Assembly: GCF_002335745.1 (NCBI RefSeq)
Contig: NZ_NIST01000001.1
Location: 4,447,410-4,511,409, forward strand
DNA: 64,000 bases
Origin: Evansella halocellulosilytica
GTDB lineage: Bacteria; Bacillota; Bacilli; Bacillales; Salisediminibacteriaceae
Direction of reading: 5' to 3'
Of this stretch, positions 44,531 to 54,147 are shown piece by piece. The notes under the pieces were generated by a model. That model saw nothing but the letters and a program-made list of their open reading frames with translations. It did not search any database and was not told where the DNA came from. How positions within the stretch are numbered: the stretch's first letter is position 1; each line of letters begins with the position of its first letter. A program made the translations under genes and the position numbers.

Positions 44531-44960
44531 CTAGTCGTAAAATCGTTATTTCGTATCTCATACATATTGAGTTCTCTTTTCATCGATAGGCATTCTCCCC
44601 TCTAGTACTATTGTAATGAAAACGGATTCAAAATAAAACACATTTGTTTAAATTTTTAGAATTTTTGTTGTTAATGTTCTCTACACAATTAATTACTAAA
44701 ATTTAGCAGCACATATAGGGAACGTATTAACAAATCATGACTTATGTTAAAAGGGTTTTCAGCAAGCAAATTATGCTTTCTAGAAACTCTTATTCTTTCG
44801 TGCAAGTTTTAATGGGGGAATTCTTAGTTGCAATTATACGTTTTTCAAGGGTTTATGGTTCTATAATGAATGTTGTGATCACCCTTATTAGGTCAATGTT
44901 TTGCTTTGATCATAAACAAAATAGTGTTATCGAATGAAATCTTTGATTTCCTCACTAACA
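44531..44960. other. upstream region of the lcfA paralogue, gene-poor
   Basis: Contains the cre site at 44616-44630 and a diverged copy (44808-44857, TTAATGGGGGAATTCTTAG then GTTTATGG) of the interspersed repeat seen at 35951 and 59028. A short hydrophobic ORF at 44737-44937 lacks a ribosome-binding site and overlaps the repeat, so I do not call it. Confidence 0.45.
44616..44630. promoter_or_regulatory. candidate cre site at the lcfA paralogue
   Basis: ATGAAAACGGATTCA fits the cre consensus WTGNAANCGNWNNCW at every position; about 155 bases upstream of the start codon. Confidence 0.55.
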
Positions 44961-44970
44961 GGCGGACCCT

Positions 44971-45515
44971 TTCACTCCAAAGCACAAGTGCGACATCTAC
45001 TCATGCTGCACTTCATTTGCATTCGTAGTGTCGAGCTTGATCGAAGTAGCTCAACCGTTCGTCCGTGGCAAAGAAGACACCGCGAATACGAACAGAGTGA
45101 AGTAAGAGCGGATCGCACTTGTTCCCTGAGGTGAAAGCAAGCAAATGCTTTTGCGACGAGTAACCGCTGGAGCAAATGTTTTCTGCGACGAGTAACCGCA
45201 GGAGCACTGTTTTTCTGCGACGAGTAACCGCAGGAGCAACGAGCGACTCTTCGCTGATTTCTCTACGAGCTGCTTCGACGCATTCTCTTCTTCGATTAAT
45301 CTTGCAGAGGAAGAAGCACATAGTCTGCGACGAATAATCGCAGGAGCAAATGTTTTCTGCGACGAGTAACCGCAGGAGCAACGAGCGACTCTTCGCTGAT
45401 TTCTCTAATAGGACCGCCAAGAGAAGATTCCGAGTCCCTTGGTGGTAAGAAAAGCAGTCAAGCTGCTTCGACACATTCACAACCTCGAATATACTAGAAG
45501 AGAAAGAAGCACGGT
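44971..45515. repeat. composite repeat cluster (copy C)
   Basis: The core GCACAAGTGCGACATCTACT-like segment (44971-45032) is followed by an inverted version (about 45068-45137), giving a large potential hairpin. Then come units GCGACGAGTAACCGCAGGAG spaced 32 bases apart (45153, 45185, 45217), and again at 45327 and 45359. The unit plus the following ACGAGCGACTCTTCGCTGA block is duplicated at an offset of 142 bases. A 53-bp module (from 45408, GGACCGCCAAGAGAAG) shared with 15.78 kb is inserted in the second copy. Short ORFs here are by-products. Confidence 0.75.
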
Positions 45516-46070
45516 ATACCTTCCTACTTTTCGTTACTTTTAAAGAGATCTCACGAATACAACCCTTAAAGGTTTATTTTTCACACAGGCAGAGCCGGTG
45601 GTTTAAAAGACTATAATCAATCACCAAACAAGGTTAAAAAGATAAAAACAGCACCGGATTTGAACGGTTACGCACTAAGATCCTGTGGTAGCATTTAATC
45701 AGAAGTAGGATAGAAATCTACCCCCCTTTACATGAAGCATCTGCAAGAGTGTTGTCCAGCTCAAAGAGCGAGCCAGGAAAGAACTGAGTCGCCACTAAAC
45801 AAGGCTAACACTCCTTGCATCTCCAAATAAAGGGTACGTCAATGAAGATTATAAAAACCGTTACTCAAGGTGCAAACGAATAGTGAATGGAAAATGTTGC
45901 ACCACAACATTTGACAGAGAGCCATATTTTAGAGCCCGAATGAACTGCTCTTTAGTTGCTGTGAAATAGTAAAAAGACAACCAGTCATGACGACTAGCTG
46001 CCTCTATGTGTAGCTTTATACTCTTTCATTTAAGATACAGATGAACATATAATTGATGAACTATTCATCA
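45516..46070. other. unexplained 550-bp region
   Basis: Higher GC than the surrounding spacers, with no sustained ORF on either strand. Several short inverted segments occur, for example ACCAGTC ... GACTAGCT near 45980. It may be a decayed mobile element or an undetected RNA; I recognise neither. Confidence 0.35.
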
Positions 46071-46082
46071 CCATGCTTTTTT

Positions 46083-46166
46083 TTAAGTAAAGAATAGTAA
46101 AAAGATCATTCCAGCAATAATAAACCCACCACAAAGAACAATTAATACTTTCCATAATGTTTCCAT
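46083..46166 (-). CDS. 27-aa single-span membrane peptide
   Basis: METLWKVLIVLCGGFIIAGM then IFLLFFT. One membrane segment, an AGGTGA ribosome-binding site 9 bases before the ATG, and TAA. It sits next to yshE on the same strand. Very short, so moderate confidence only; family unknown. Confidence 0.45.
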   Translation of the reverse strand: METLWKVLIVLCGGFIIAGMIFLLFFT

Positions 46167-46237
46167 AACACGATCTCACCTTCATTTATTCTATATAATC
46201 CTAATTACGTGATAAAAATAAAGTTTCCCCTTAATAT

Positions 46238-46645
46238 CTAGCGAATGCTTGCACCAATAATATAAGACAATGCTGCAGATAGGATAAATGAAATGAAGCC
46301 GACGGAGCGATTATCTTTTTGAAGTTCCTCATCGACTTTAAATCCTGGTGTTAAAAACTCAAAAATAAAATAAACAAATAGTAGGAGGGTGAAGCCAAAC
46401 GCTCCCCAGCCTAGCATTTCCAATATCGAATCATTTGCCATAATGGAATGACGGAAAACGTTTGCTACTCCAAATATCTTTCCACCTGTTGCTAAAGATA
46501 CAGCTATATTTCCATTTTTGATTTCATCCCAAGTTTTATATTTCGTCACGATCTCAAATACAGCTAAAGCTATGATTAACCCGACGACTACAATACTGTA
46601 CATCCCTGCTGTATAGACATAATCATGTTGAAAAAAGTTTTCCAT
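46238..46645 (-). CDS. yshE: DUF350 membrane protein YshE
   Basis: 135 residues with four membrane segments (about 14-31, 46-70, 76-97 and 113-133). DUF350 proteins are built from pairs of helices; function unknown. In B. subtilis yshE lies between lcfA and mutS2, the position kept here. It follows mutS2 by 29 bases and is probably in the same transcript. Confidence 0.85.
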   Translation of the reverse strand: MENFFQHDYVYTAGMYSIVVVGLIIALAVFEIVTKYKTWDEIKNGNIAVSLATGGKIFGVANVFRHSIMANDSILEMLGWGAFGFTLLLFVYFIFEFLTPGFKVDEELQKDNRSVGFISFILSAALSYIIGASIR

Positions 46646-46674
46646 CGGTTCTCCCCCTCATCGAGAACAGGTGA

Positions 46675-49038
46675 TTATTTTAGCGATACGACTGTTACAC
46701 CTGATCCTCCTTCACCAGCTCCACCTAGGCGTGTCCCTTTTACGTTTCGATGTTTTTTTAATAATTCTTGTACACCTTTACGAAGAGCCCCGGTCCCTTG
46801 CCCATGAATAATTGAGACTTGATGGTAACCGGCAAGGACAGCATCATCTAGATATTTTTCGACTTCTCTCATTGCATCTTCAAAGCGTTCTCCTCGTAAA
46901 TCTAGTTCCGATTTCACATGGGACCCTTTTCCACGAATTGTTGATAACGGGTTTTTTTCAACTTCTTTCGGACGGTCAATATAAAGAAGGTCTTCTTTTT
47001 TTACTTTCATTTTCATCATTCCAAGCTGAACGAAGTACTCGTTATCATTGACTTTTTCAACGATATGACCTTTTTGGTCAAAACTTACCACTTTCACTTC
47101 ATCACCTGGTACAAGCTTATTTACTTTTGGCTGCTTTAAAGGTTTCTTTGTTTGCTTTTTCTTATTCACTAATTCTGGCTCAGCCCGTTCTAATCGTTTC
47201 TTCGCATCAATTAGCTCATGTTCTTTAATGGCCGGATTATTTTTTTGCATTTCACGAAGTTCATGGATGACTTGTTCAGCTTCCGCTTTTGCTTTCTCCA
47301 CTGATTCGGCAGCTTTTTCTTCAGCTTCTTTCAATACTTTCTCTTTTTCTGTTTGTAGTTTATCAAACTCGTTAGTCAATTCACGGTGAAGCCGCTCTGC
47401 TTCTTTTCGAAGTATCTCTGTTTCCTCCATTTGCTGTTCAGCGTCTTTTCGGCTGTCTTCAAGTGAAGCAATCATATTTTCAATTTTGTTCGTATCTGCG
47501 CCAATATGGCTTTTTGCATCATCTATAATTGTATCACTTAACCCGAGCCTGCGACTGATTGCAAAAGCATTACTTCGCCCTGGCACACCGATAAGCAGTC
47601 GATATGTTGGTTTTAATGTTTCAACATTAAATTCAACACTCGCATTCATCACGCCTTCTCGATTGTACGCATATCCTTTCAATTCACTATAATGTGTCGT
47701 TGCGATTACTTTTGCGCCAGCATTGTATACGTAATCAAGAATTGATATGGCAAGTGCCGCACCTTCAGTAGGATCCGTACCAGCACCAAGTTCATCAAAC
47801 AGGACGAGAGACTGGTGGTCAATCCGCTCTAAAATATCAACAATGTTCGTCATATGTGACGAAAAAGTACTTAAGCTTTGTTCGATTGACTGTTCATCAC
47901 CAATATCCGCAAAAATTTGCTGGAACACGGAAGCTATTGAACCTTCTTCACAAGGAATTTGTAACCCTGATTGAGCCATTAACGTTAATAATCCGACCGT
48001 TTTTAATGTAACCGTCTTGCCTCCTGTGTTCGGTCCGGTAATCACAAGCGAGGAAAAATCAGTCCCTAATTCGATATCAATAGGGACGATTTCATCAGCT
48101 GAAATCAGCGGATGTCTGGCTTTCGTCATTTTTATTTTGCCTTGTTCATTTAAATTCGGCTGTGTCGCTTTAATTGCCGCACTGTAGTGTGCTTTTGCAA
48201 AGATAAAGTCTACTTCGGTCATAATATGAATGACAGTTAATAATTCATTTGCAGATTCATTCACTTGTCCGGATAAAGATATTAAAATCCGGTTTATTTC
48301 TTGCTTTTCTTTAACCCGAGCTTCACGGAGCTGATTGTTAATTTGCACGACTGATTCTGGTTCGACAAATAAAGTCGCTCCAGATGCTGACTGATCATGA
48401 ACCATCCCGCCGAAGTGGCTGCGATACTCTTGTTTTACTGGAATGACATAACGATCATTTCGAATCGTGATAATGGCATCAGAGAGCATTTTTCGACCGC
48501 TTGATGATCGCGTTATATTTTCTAATTTTGAGCGCACATTCGATTCATGTGAGCGGATTTGCTGACGTATACTGCGCAGGGCAGAGCTCGCAGAATCTAA
48601 CACTTCTCCGCTTTCATCAATTGACTGTTTGATTTCTCTTTCTAAATCTGTTAAAGGAACCATCTGATTCACTAAGTTAGGCAAGATCGTTAACTCAATC
48701 TCGTCTTCAAGCATACTTTCGACAAAACTTTTAAAACGGCGACTTCCGTAAATCGTGGACGAAATGTCCAGTAACTCTAGTTCATTGAGCATACCGCCGA
48801 TTTGAGCACGTTTAACGCTAGCTCGAATATCACGAAGTCCACCTAATGGAACTTGTCCTTTCAGCCTGAGCACATTTGCACCTTCATATGTGCTTTGCTG
48901 TGCATGTTCTATTTCTTCCATGTTAAATGATGGCATTAAGTTCTTTACACGTTGTTTTCCTAATGAGGAACTAGCATGCTGGATTAATTGCTCTTTCATT
49001 TTGTTATATTCTAATATGCGACAAACCCTTTCTAACAC
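46675..49038 (-). CDS. mutS2: endonuclease MutS2
   Basis: 787 residues. Recombination/ribosome-quality factor of the MutS family, lacking the mismatch-recognition domain. Core and clamp are at 1-300. The ATPase has Walker [14 protein letters not shown] (about 333-345), Walker [21 protein letters not shown] and the His of TTHYSELK. A coiled coil with the KOW-like segment is at about 510-640. The C-terminal Smr nuclease domain has [12 protein letters not shown] and [17 protein letters not shown] start with GGAGGTGA. Follows polX by 19 bases. Confidence 0.96.
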   Translation of the reverse strand: MLERVCRILEYNKMKEQLIQHASSSLGKQRVKNLMPSFNMEEIEHAQQSTYEGANVLRLKGQVPLGGLRDIRASVKRAQIGGMLNELELLDISSTIYGSRRFKSFVESMLEDEIELTILPNLVNQMVPLTDLEREIKQSIDESGEVLDSASSALRSIRQQIRSHESNVRSKLENITRSSSGRKMLSDAIITIRNDRYVIPVKQEYRSHFGGMVHDQSASGATLFVEPESVVQINNQLREARVKEKQEINRILISLSGQVNESANELLTVIHIMTEVDFIFAKAHYSAAIKATQPNLNEQGKIKMTKARHPLISADEIVPIDIELGTDFSSLVITGPNTGGKTVTLKTVGLLTLMAQSGLQIPCEEGSIASVFQQIFADIGDEQSIEQSLSTFSSHMTNIVDILERIDHQSLVLFDELGAGTDPTEGAALAISILDYVYNAGAKVIATTHYSELKGYAYNREGVMNASVEFNVETLKPTYRLLIGVPGRSNAFAISRRLGLSDTIIDDAKSHIGADTNKIENMIASLEDSRKDAEQQMEETEILRKEAERLHRELTNEFDKLQTEKEKVLKEAEEKAAESVEKAKAEAEQVIHELREMQKNNPAIKEHELIDAKKRLERAEPELVNKKKQTKKPLKQPKVNKLVPGDEVKVVSFDQKGHIVEKVNDNEYFVQLGMMKMKVKKEDLLYIDRPKEVEKNPLSTIRGKGSHVKSELDLRGERFEDAMREVEKYLDDAVLAGYHQVSIIHGQGTGALRKGVQELLKKHRNVKGTRLGGAGEGGSGVTVVSLK

Positions 49039-49057
49039 AAGGGGTCACCTCCGTCTG

Positions 49058-50782
49058 TTACCGACCTTTTTGAATGAATGCCTTTAGTTCTTCAGCTGTC
49101 CACGTATTCACGACATTTTCATTTTTCAACCATCCACGTCGAGCCGCTTTCACACCGATTGGCATATGGTCAAGCATCTCTATTCGGTGTGCATCCGTGT
49201 TTACGGCAAATTTCACACCTTTGTCCTGTGCTTTTTTCAACCAATCTGCCGATAAATCCAGCCTATTTGGATTCGCATTCAATTCTAAGATCGTATTAGT
49301 TTCAACCGCAACTTCAAAAAGTTCATCCATGTTCACTGGATATCCACTCCGTCTTCCTATCAACCTTCCAGTTGGGTGCGCGATCATTGCTACGTGAGGA
49401 TTGTATAGCGCTGTTTTTAATCGTTTCATAATCGTTTTTTCATCTTGATTAAATGCAGAATGAATCGAGCCGATGACAAAATCTACATGTTCAAGAATTT
49501 CATCATCATAATCTAAAGATCCATCTGGTAATATATCCATCTCAATCCCTGTAAACACCGTAAAGCCATCGTATTTCTCATTTTGTTTACGAACTTCCTC
49601 ATGCTGACGTTTCAAACGTTCTACAGTTAACCCATTTGCAACTCGTAAAAATTGCGAGTGATCTGTTACTGCCATAAAAGAATACCCTTTTGAACGGCAT
49701 GCTTCGATCATCTCTGCAATTGAATGTGCCCCATCACTCCACGTCGTATGCATATGAAGATCTCCTTTGATGTCATTCAATTCAACAAGTGACATCTCTT
49801 TCTCGAACTGTTCGATTTCTTCATAACCTTCACGAACTTCTGGAGGAATAAACGATAGTCCGAAATGCTTGAAAAAGTCTTTCTCTGAGTCAAATGTTTT
49901 CACTTCACCAGTTTCTTCATTCTCGACTCCATACTCGCTGATTTTTTCTCCGTTCTCCTTCGCACGTTGACGCATAAGGACATTATGATCTTTTGATCCT
50001 GTAAAATGATGAAGGGTTGTAGCAAATGCTTTGTCTTCAACCATACGGAAATCAATTGGAACAATTAAGTCATCAAGCTGCAGTTCAATACTGACCTTTG
50101 TCTCACCATGTCCGATAATTTCTATAATGTTTTCCATCGAAACTAATTGATCTCCTACATGCACAGGATCATCCGTGGATAATATGAAGTCAAGATCTTT
50201 AACCATTTCACGGCATCTGCGAAAGCTGCCAGCAATTTCATATCTCTGTATTCCGGTCATTCGATCAAGACGTGACTTAATTTCCTCAACGCCAGGAATC
50301 ATTTGTGCAATTGGTAATCGTTCTGGACGTTTCCCTAATTCATCGATGGCTGCTAATATCTTTTCTTCTGTTTTCTCCCCAAAGCCTGGAAGCCTTTGTA
50401 CTTTGTTTTTTTCACAGGCTGTTCTCAATGTCGCCACATCAACTACTCCAAGTTCCTGATAAAGCTTGCCAATCTTTTTTCCACCTAGTCCGGGAAGCTT
50501 TAATAATGGAAGTAATCCTTCAGGAAGTTCTTCCTCAAGTTCTGTCAGCGTCGAGCTTTTCCCTTCTAGAACAAGCTCTTCAATAATTGCGGCCGTTCCT
50601 TTGCCTATACCTTGTAGCTTGGAAGGGTCTTCAATTTCACCAATCGTACGTTCGTCTCGTTCAAGAGCTTGCGCTGCTTTTCTGTAAGCAGAAACTTTAA
50701 ACGCATTTTCTCCTTTTATTTCAAGATAAACAGCGATTTTTTCTAATGTTTGAATAATATCTTTTTTATTTAATGCTGTCAT
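49058..50782 (-). CDS. polX: DNA polymerase X with PHP exonuclease domain
   Basis: 574 residues. Short-patch base-excision repair polymerase. N-terminal HhH lyase-like domain (GENAFKVSAYRKAAQALERD, KLQGIGKGTAAIIEEL, LPGLGGKKIGKLYQEL), then the pol-beta-type nucleotidyltransferase (RRCREMVKDLDFILST, the third Asp in IPIDFRMV). C-terminal PHP domain with metal ligands GDLHMHTTWSDG, AVTDHS, GIEMD, GSIHS, AHPTGR and NTDAHR. It is in a run with zapA, cvpA and mutS2. Confidence 0.96.
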   Translation of the reverse strand: MTALNKKDIIQTLEKIAVYLEIKGENAFKVSAYRKAAQALERDERTIGEIEDPSKLQGIGKGTAAIIEELVLEGKSSTLTELEEELPEGLLPLLKLPGLGGKKIGKLYQELGVVDVATLRTACEKNKVQRLPGFGEKTEEKILAAIDELGKRPERLPIAQMIPGVEEIKSRLDRMTGIQRYEIAGSFRRCREMVKDLDFILSTDDPVHVGDQLVSMENIIEIIGHGETKVSIELQLDDLIVPIDFRMVEDKAFATTLHHFTGSKDHNVLMRQRAKENGEKISEYGVENEETGEVKTFDSEKDFFKHFGLSFIPPEVREGYEEIEQFEKEMSLVELNDIKGDLHMHTTWSDGAHSIAEMIEACRSKGYSFMAVTDHSQFLRVANGLTVERLKRQHEEVRKQNEKYDGFTVFTGIEMDILPDGSLDYDDEILEHVDFVIGSIHSAFNQDEKTIMKRLKTALYNPHVAMIAHPTGRLIGRRSGYPVNMDELFEVAVETNTILELNANPNRLDLSADWLKKAQDKGVKFAVNTDAHRIEMLDHMPIGVKAARRGWLKNENVVNTWTAEELKAFIQKGR

Positions 50783-50915
50783 AACGGCTCACCTCGTTTT
50801 CATCGATCCTTGTCCATATATCTATTCTCATCATAACGATAATCGTAAGATTAAAGCAACTTTGATGATGTCAGTAGTCGCAAAGAAAGCTCCTCGCATG
50901 AACGAGAAGCTAACC

Positions 50916-51452
50916 TTAAGTCGTTTCAGACCAAAGTTCTTTTATTTCATTTGATAAGATTGGTGTGTAATCAAAAATCATTTGCGCAAAACTAGAACCT
51001 TGCAACACTTGTTGAACAGCCTCTAACTGAATAAGAGCGGCTAAATGCAAAAGTACTACAATAATAAGCAGACCTTCAATAAAACCTAATGCTCCCCCAA
51101 GCCAGCGATTAATCATGTTTAATATCGGTAAATGTGCGAGAAAATCAAATAGCGATCCAAAAATATGCATGACGACCTTCGTAATAATGAAAAGAGCAGC
51201 AAAAGCAATTCCATTGTAGTAAACGGACTCCAAATGAAAAGCTTCAACAAGGAGGCTCATTCCTGAATCTGATGAAAGCTGCGGAAACGGGATCCATAAT
51301 CGTATGTAGTGTGCAACATCTTGATAGTATAAGTAGGCAACGATAAAGGCAACTACGAATCCTAGTAAATGGATAAGTTGTAAAATAAATCCACGTCGAA
51401 ATCCAACAAAAAAGCTAATAATTAAAGCAATAAACAACAAAAAACTAAGCAT
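50916..51452 (-). CDS. cvpA: CvpA-family membrane protein
   Basis: 178 residues, four membrane segments (about 3-18, 25-43, 80-100 and 118-145). The family starts with the LxxxxFxxGFRRGFIxQL pattern (FVGFRRGFILQLIHLLG). Corresponds to B. subtilis YshB; role unclear, linked elsewhere to colicin V production and envelope integrity. Starts 2 bases after the zapA stop. Confidence 0.88.
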   Translation of the reverse strand: MLSFLLFIALIISFFVGFRRGFILQLIHLLGFVVAFIVAYLYYQDVAHYIRLWIPFPQLSSDSGMSLLVEAFHLESVYYNGIAFAALFIITKVVMHIFGSLFDFLAHLPILNMINRWLGGALGFIEGLLIIVVLLHLAALIQLEAVQQVLQGSSFAQMIFDYTPILSNEIKELWSETT

Positions 51453-51454
51453 CT

Positions 51455-51712
51455 TTATAAATCCCCATCTTTCTTTTCATCTTCCTCTATCCTTTTAAGC
51501 AGATCTAAATATTCATTTCCTATATTGACAGCTGTTAAAACAGCTAATTTATTTGAATCTAAATATGGATTCTTTCCTTTTAGTTCTTTCATTTTTCGAT
51601 CGACGAGTCTGGCAACTTTTTTCACATGCTCTGGATCTTCTGACCCAACAATTTTATACTGCTGCCCAAAAATCGTCACACTCGTTCGACGCTTTTCGTG
51701 TTCTTCTCCCAC
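51455..51712 (-). CDS. zapA: cell division protein ZapA
   Basis: 85 residues, the B. subtilis length, from a GTG at 51712 that has GGAGG 8 bases upstream; an ATG-led extension to 51754 lacks a site. It bundles FtsZ filaments at the Z-ring. Features: RTSVTIFGQQYKIVG N-terminal strand pair, then the helix with KNPYLDSNKLAVLTAVNIGN and a C-terminal coiled coil. Confidence 0.93.
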   Translation of the reverse strand: MGEEHEKRRTSVTIFGQQYKIVGSEDPEHVKKVARLVDRKMKELKGKNPYLDSNKLAVLTAVNIGNEYLDLLKRIEEDEKKDGDL

Positions 51713-51912
51713 TACTAAGCCTCCATTCGTCATAGAAATCCTATTATTTATCATAACATGCCAGATCGTGTATGAAAATATAAACTATTGATTACAGAAA
51801 ATAGATGACTTAGAATACGAGTTTGTCTATACTAGTTAATACGCATCTTTCCCGAAAATGTCTATGATAACGATAGTATTCGAACCAAAATATTTAGAGA
51901 GGCTTGATTCTA

Positions 51913-52857
51913 ATGAGTTACGAAGTTGTGCAAGTTGATAAGTCAATATTAGAAAAAATGAAACTTACATATTCCGATTCGCTAAAAGCAAAACCCCCTC
52001 AAGGAGCGGTTTTTGCCGCTAAAACGAAAGGTTGTTCGATCACAGGCTATCGGTCAGGAAAAGTCCTTTTCCAAGGTAAAGACGCTACAACTGAGGCGAA
52101 AAGGTGGGGGAATGAAAGTAAAGCGGCTCCGACAAAGAAAAAATCCACTACAAAAAGTGTAAATAATCATAAATATCAGCCCCCGGAAGATGTTGCCAAC
52201 CTTGTTCTTTTAGGAAGTGACGAAACAGGTACCGGCGATTATTTCGGTCCGATGACTGTCGTTTGTACCCATTTATCACCTGAGCAAATGAAGACGATCG
52301 AACATTGGGGGATTCGTGATTCCAAAACAATTACGGATACTACAATTCGAGACATCGCGCCAAAACTAGTAAAAGAATGTACGTACAGCCTTCTCGTTTT
52401 AAAAAATAAAAAATATAATGACCTTCAGCAAAAAGGGATGAACCAAGGTCAAATGAAAGCCTTACTTCATCATCAAGCTATTGTGAATGTCATGAAAAAA
52501 TGTGCAGACGAACAGTTAAACGTTGAAGGAATTCTCATTGATCAGTTTGTACAGCCTGACCGTTATTTTGAATATTTACGTTCAAAAGGAAAGCAATGGC
52601 GTTCAGAGAAGCCGTTATACTTTGCAACGAAGGCAGAAAACCTTCATCCTGCAGTAGCTGCTGCATCAGTCCTTGCTCGTTATTCATTTTTAAAAGAAAT
52701 GGATGCATTAGAACAGCAAGTCGGGCTTCCTCTGCCAAAAGGAGCAGGCAGCAAAGTCGACCAAGCAGCAAAAGAAATCGTCCGCTTAAAAGGAAAAGAT
52801 ACATTATATTCTTGTACGAAGTGGCACTTCGGTAACACTCAAAAAGTAATAGGCTAA
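51913..52857 (+). CDS. rnhC: ribonuclease HIII
   Basis: 314 residues. Cleaves RNA in RNA/DNA hybrids. The N-terminal substrate-binding extension (1-90) distinguishes HIII from HII. The catalytic domain has GSDETGTGDYFGPMTVVC (first Asp and Glu), GIRDSKTITD, LIDQFVQPDRYFEY and ATKAENLHPAVAAASVLARY. The ATG at 51913 has AGAGGC upstream; an upstream TTG at 51904 is less likely. Divergent from zapA. Confidence 0.95.
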   Translation: MSYEVVQVDKSILEKMKLTYSDSLKAKPPQGAVFAAKTKGCSITGYRSGKVLFQGKDATTEAKRWGNESKAAPTKKKSTTKSVNNHKYQPPEDVANLVLLGSDETGTGDYFGPMTVVCTHLSPEQMKTIEHWGIRDSKTITDTTIRDIAPKLVKECTYSLLVLKNKKYNDLQQKGMNQGQMKALLHHQAIVNVMKKCADEQLNVEGILIDQFVQPDRYFEYLRSKGKQWRSEKPLYFATKAENLHPAVAAASVLARYSFLKEMDALEQQVGLPLPKGAGSKVDQAAKEIVRLKGKDTLYSCTKWHFGNTQKVIG

Positions 52858-52864
52858 CGATATT

Positions 52865-52899
52865 ACGCTTAGATTTTGACTGAGGTCAGAACTAAGCGT
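52865..52899 (+). terminator. terminator of rnhC
   Basis: ACGCTTAG with CTAAGCGT, inner GAC/GTC, then TTTTTTG; 7 bases after the stop. Confidence 0.85.
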
Positions 52900-53015
52900 T
52901 TTTTGTCGTTAATTTTGTGGAATCTAATTCCGCTATTGAGGTAGGTAATCTGAACGCCATCTTCTTTTGTTATTTTGTGAATTTTTATTCGAATCGCTTA
53001 TGACAGGTGTATTCA

Positions 53016-53070
53016 TTTCAGAGCACAAGTGCAACATCTAACTCTTGCCGCACTTCGTTTGCATCGCAAT
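53016..53070. repeat. dispersed repeat copy D (short)
   Basis: CAGAGCACAAGTGCAACATC then TTGCCGCACTTCGTTTGCAT, the core of the family seen at 28.3, 30.3 and 45.0 kb. It directly precedes the minisatellite. Confidence 0.65.
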
Positions 53071-53079
53071 TTCTCTATG

Positions 53080-53394
53080 CTTTGATGCAACTTTTCTATC
53101 CTTTGACGCAACTTCCCTATCCTTTGACGCAACTTCCCTATCCTTTGACGCAACTTCCCTATCCTTTGACGCAACTTCCCTATCCTTTGACGCAACTTCC
53201 CTATCCTTTGACGCAACTTCCCTATCCTTTGACGCAACTTCCCTATCCTTTGACGCAACTTCCCTATCCTTTGACGCAACTTCCCTATCCTTTGACGCAA
53301 CTTTTCTATCCTTTGACGCAACTTCCCTATCCTTTGACGCAACTTTTCTATCCTTTGACGCAACTTCCCTATCCTTTGACGCAAATCTATATCG
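53080..53394. repeat. 21-bp minisatellite, 15 units
   Basis: Unit CTTTGACGCAACTTCCCTAT plus C. Fourteen near-identical units begin every 21 bases from 53101 to 53374, with a first degenerate one at 53080 (TTTGATGCAA). The only variation is CTTTTCTATC in place of CTTCCCTATC in three units. Since 21 is a multiple of 3 and the unit lacks stops, long ORFs arise in several frames: (YPLTQLP)n on the plus strand and (RQRIGKL)n on the minus strand. None has a ribosome-binding site. Confidence 0.9.
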
Positions 53395-53418
53395 GCTTAC
53401 GTCCGTGAATATCGATGC

Positions 53419-53688
53419 TTACAATAAAAAGAAAATCATCAAGACGAGTGTAATGACTGCAGCAATGAAATAAGCTGTAAGCGATGATTTATTGTTAAGC
53501 TTCCATTGCTCTATCGTTCTGATAAAAAATGATAAAGAAATTACACCAATGACAAGCGGCATAAGCTCTCGTGAAAAAATATTTAAGAAAAATAGAAACC
53601 ATATAATAAGAGCACTAATTAATACGATAATATCAATTGCATAATACGGTTGAAGTCTTTTCGGTTTATCTTGACTATTGGAAAACAT
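53419..53688 (-). CDS. small membrane protein, 89 aa
   Basis: Starts MFSNSQDKPKRLQPYYAIDI after AAAGGAGAAAC; three hydrophobic stretches (about 18-37, 40-57 and 70-88). No recognised family. It lies 13 bases downstream of a second 89-residue membrane protein, and the two are probably one operon. Confidence 0.65.
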   Translation of the reverse strand: MFSNSQDKPKRLQPYYAIDIIVLISALIIWFLFFLNIFSRELMPLVIGVISLSFFIRTIEQWKLNNKSSLTAYFIAAVITLVLMIFFLL

Positions 53689-53701
53689 TCTGTTTCTCCT
53701 T

Positions 53702-53971
53702 TCAATTTTGCGAATAATCTTCATTTGTCGGAAAAAACTTTGTAAAATAAGCAGCTAAAAAGGTGAATATGATAACAATTCCCCAAACAATGATCCCTAA
53801 CAAGTCAAATGTCATCGCAACCAAAATGACAAACGCGATCATAAAAAAGCAAATCGATGTTAAATAACGTTTGATACCTCCAGCAGACCCTTCTTTTTTC
53901 TTCGTATTTTGAATCTGCTTTAAAAAATAAATAAGGCTAATAATTAAAGCAGCTGCTAAAAGGAAATTCAT
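53702..53971 (-). CDS. small membrane protein, 89 aa
   Basis: Starts MNFLLAAALIISLIYFLKQI after GGAGGAGATAAC. Membrane segments at about 2-16, 37-56 and 59-80, with a basic loop (QNTKKKEGSAGGIKRY). Same length and similar layout as the gene after it but without obvious sequence identity. Function unknown. Confidence 0.65.
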   Translation of the reverse strand: MNFLLAAALIISLIYFLKQIQNTKKKEGSAGGIKRYLTSICFFMIAFVILVAMTFDLLGIIVWGIVIIFTFLAAYFTKFFPTNEDYSQN

Positions 53972-54107
53972 TGTTATCTCCTCCATTCACTTAATGACAA
54001 ATCGTTTTACCCCGACTCTAAACTCTACATCATTTATTTTCTATTGTTTCTCGCAATCATGCAACCCCTATTTACTTAAACACATTTCAGTTATAAAACA
54101 TGCAAAA

Positions 54108-54138
54108 GCTGACTCAAAAGCAAGTACTTTGAGTCAGC
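54108..54138 (-). terminator. terminator of pheST
   Basis: GCTGACTCAAAG with CTTTTGAGTCAGC, then TTTTGC on the minus strand. Confidence 0.8.
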
Positions 54139-54147
54139 AACAGCAAG

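Noticed and set aside
44737-44937. 66-codon hydrophobic ORF
   Set aside because: No ribosome-binding site, overlaps an interspersed repeat, no recognisable features.
45153-45380. CRISPR-like array (about 20-base repeats at 32-base steps)
   Set aside because: The sequences between the units are themselves near-identical, there are only 3+2 units, and no cas genes occur in the window. It is an ordinary tandem repeat.
44934-45480. Several Cys/Arg/Leu-rich ORFs in the repeat cluster
   Set aside because: They are translations of repeat modules (for example repeated LLRLLVAE) in opposite frames, with no start signals.
53013-53473. Long ORFs over the minisatellite (PLTQLPY, SFDATSL and RQRIGKL repeats)
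   Set aside because: They arise because a stop-free 21-bp unit is open in several frames; none has a ribosome-binding site or non-repeat domain.
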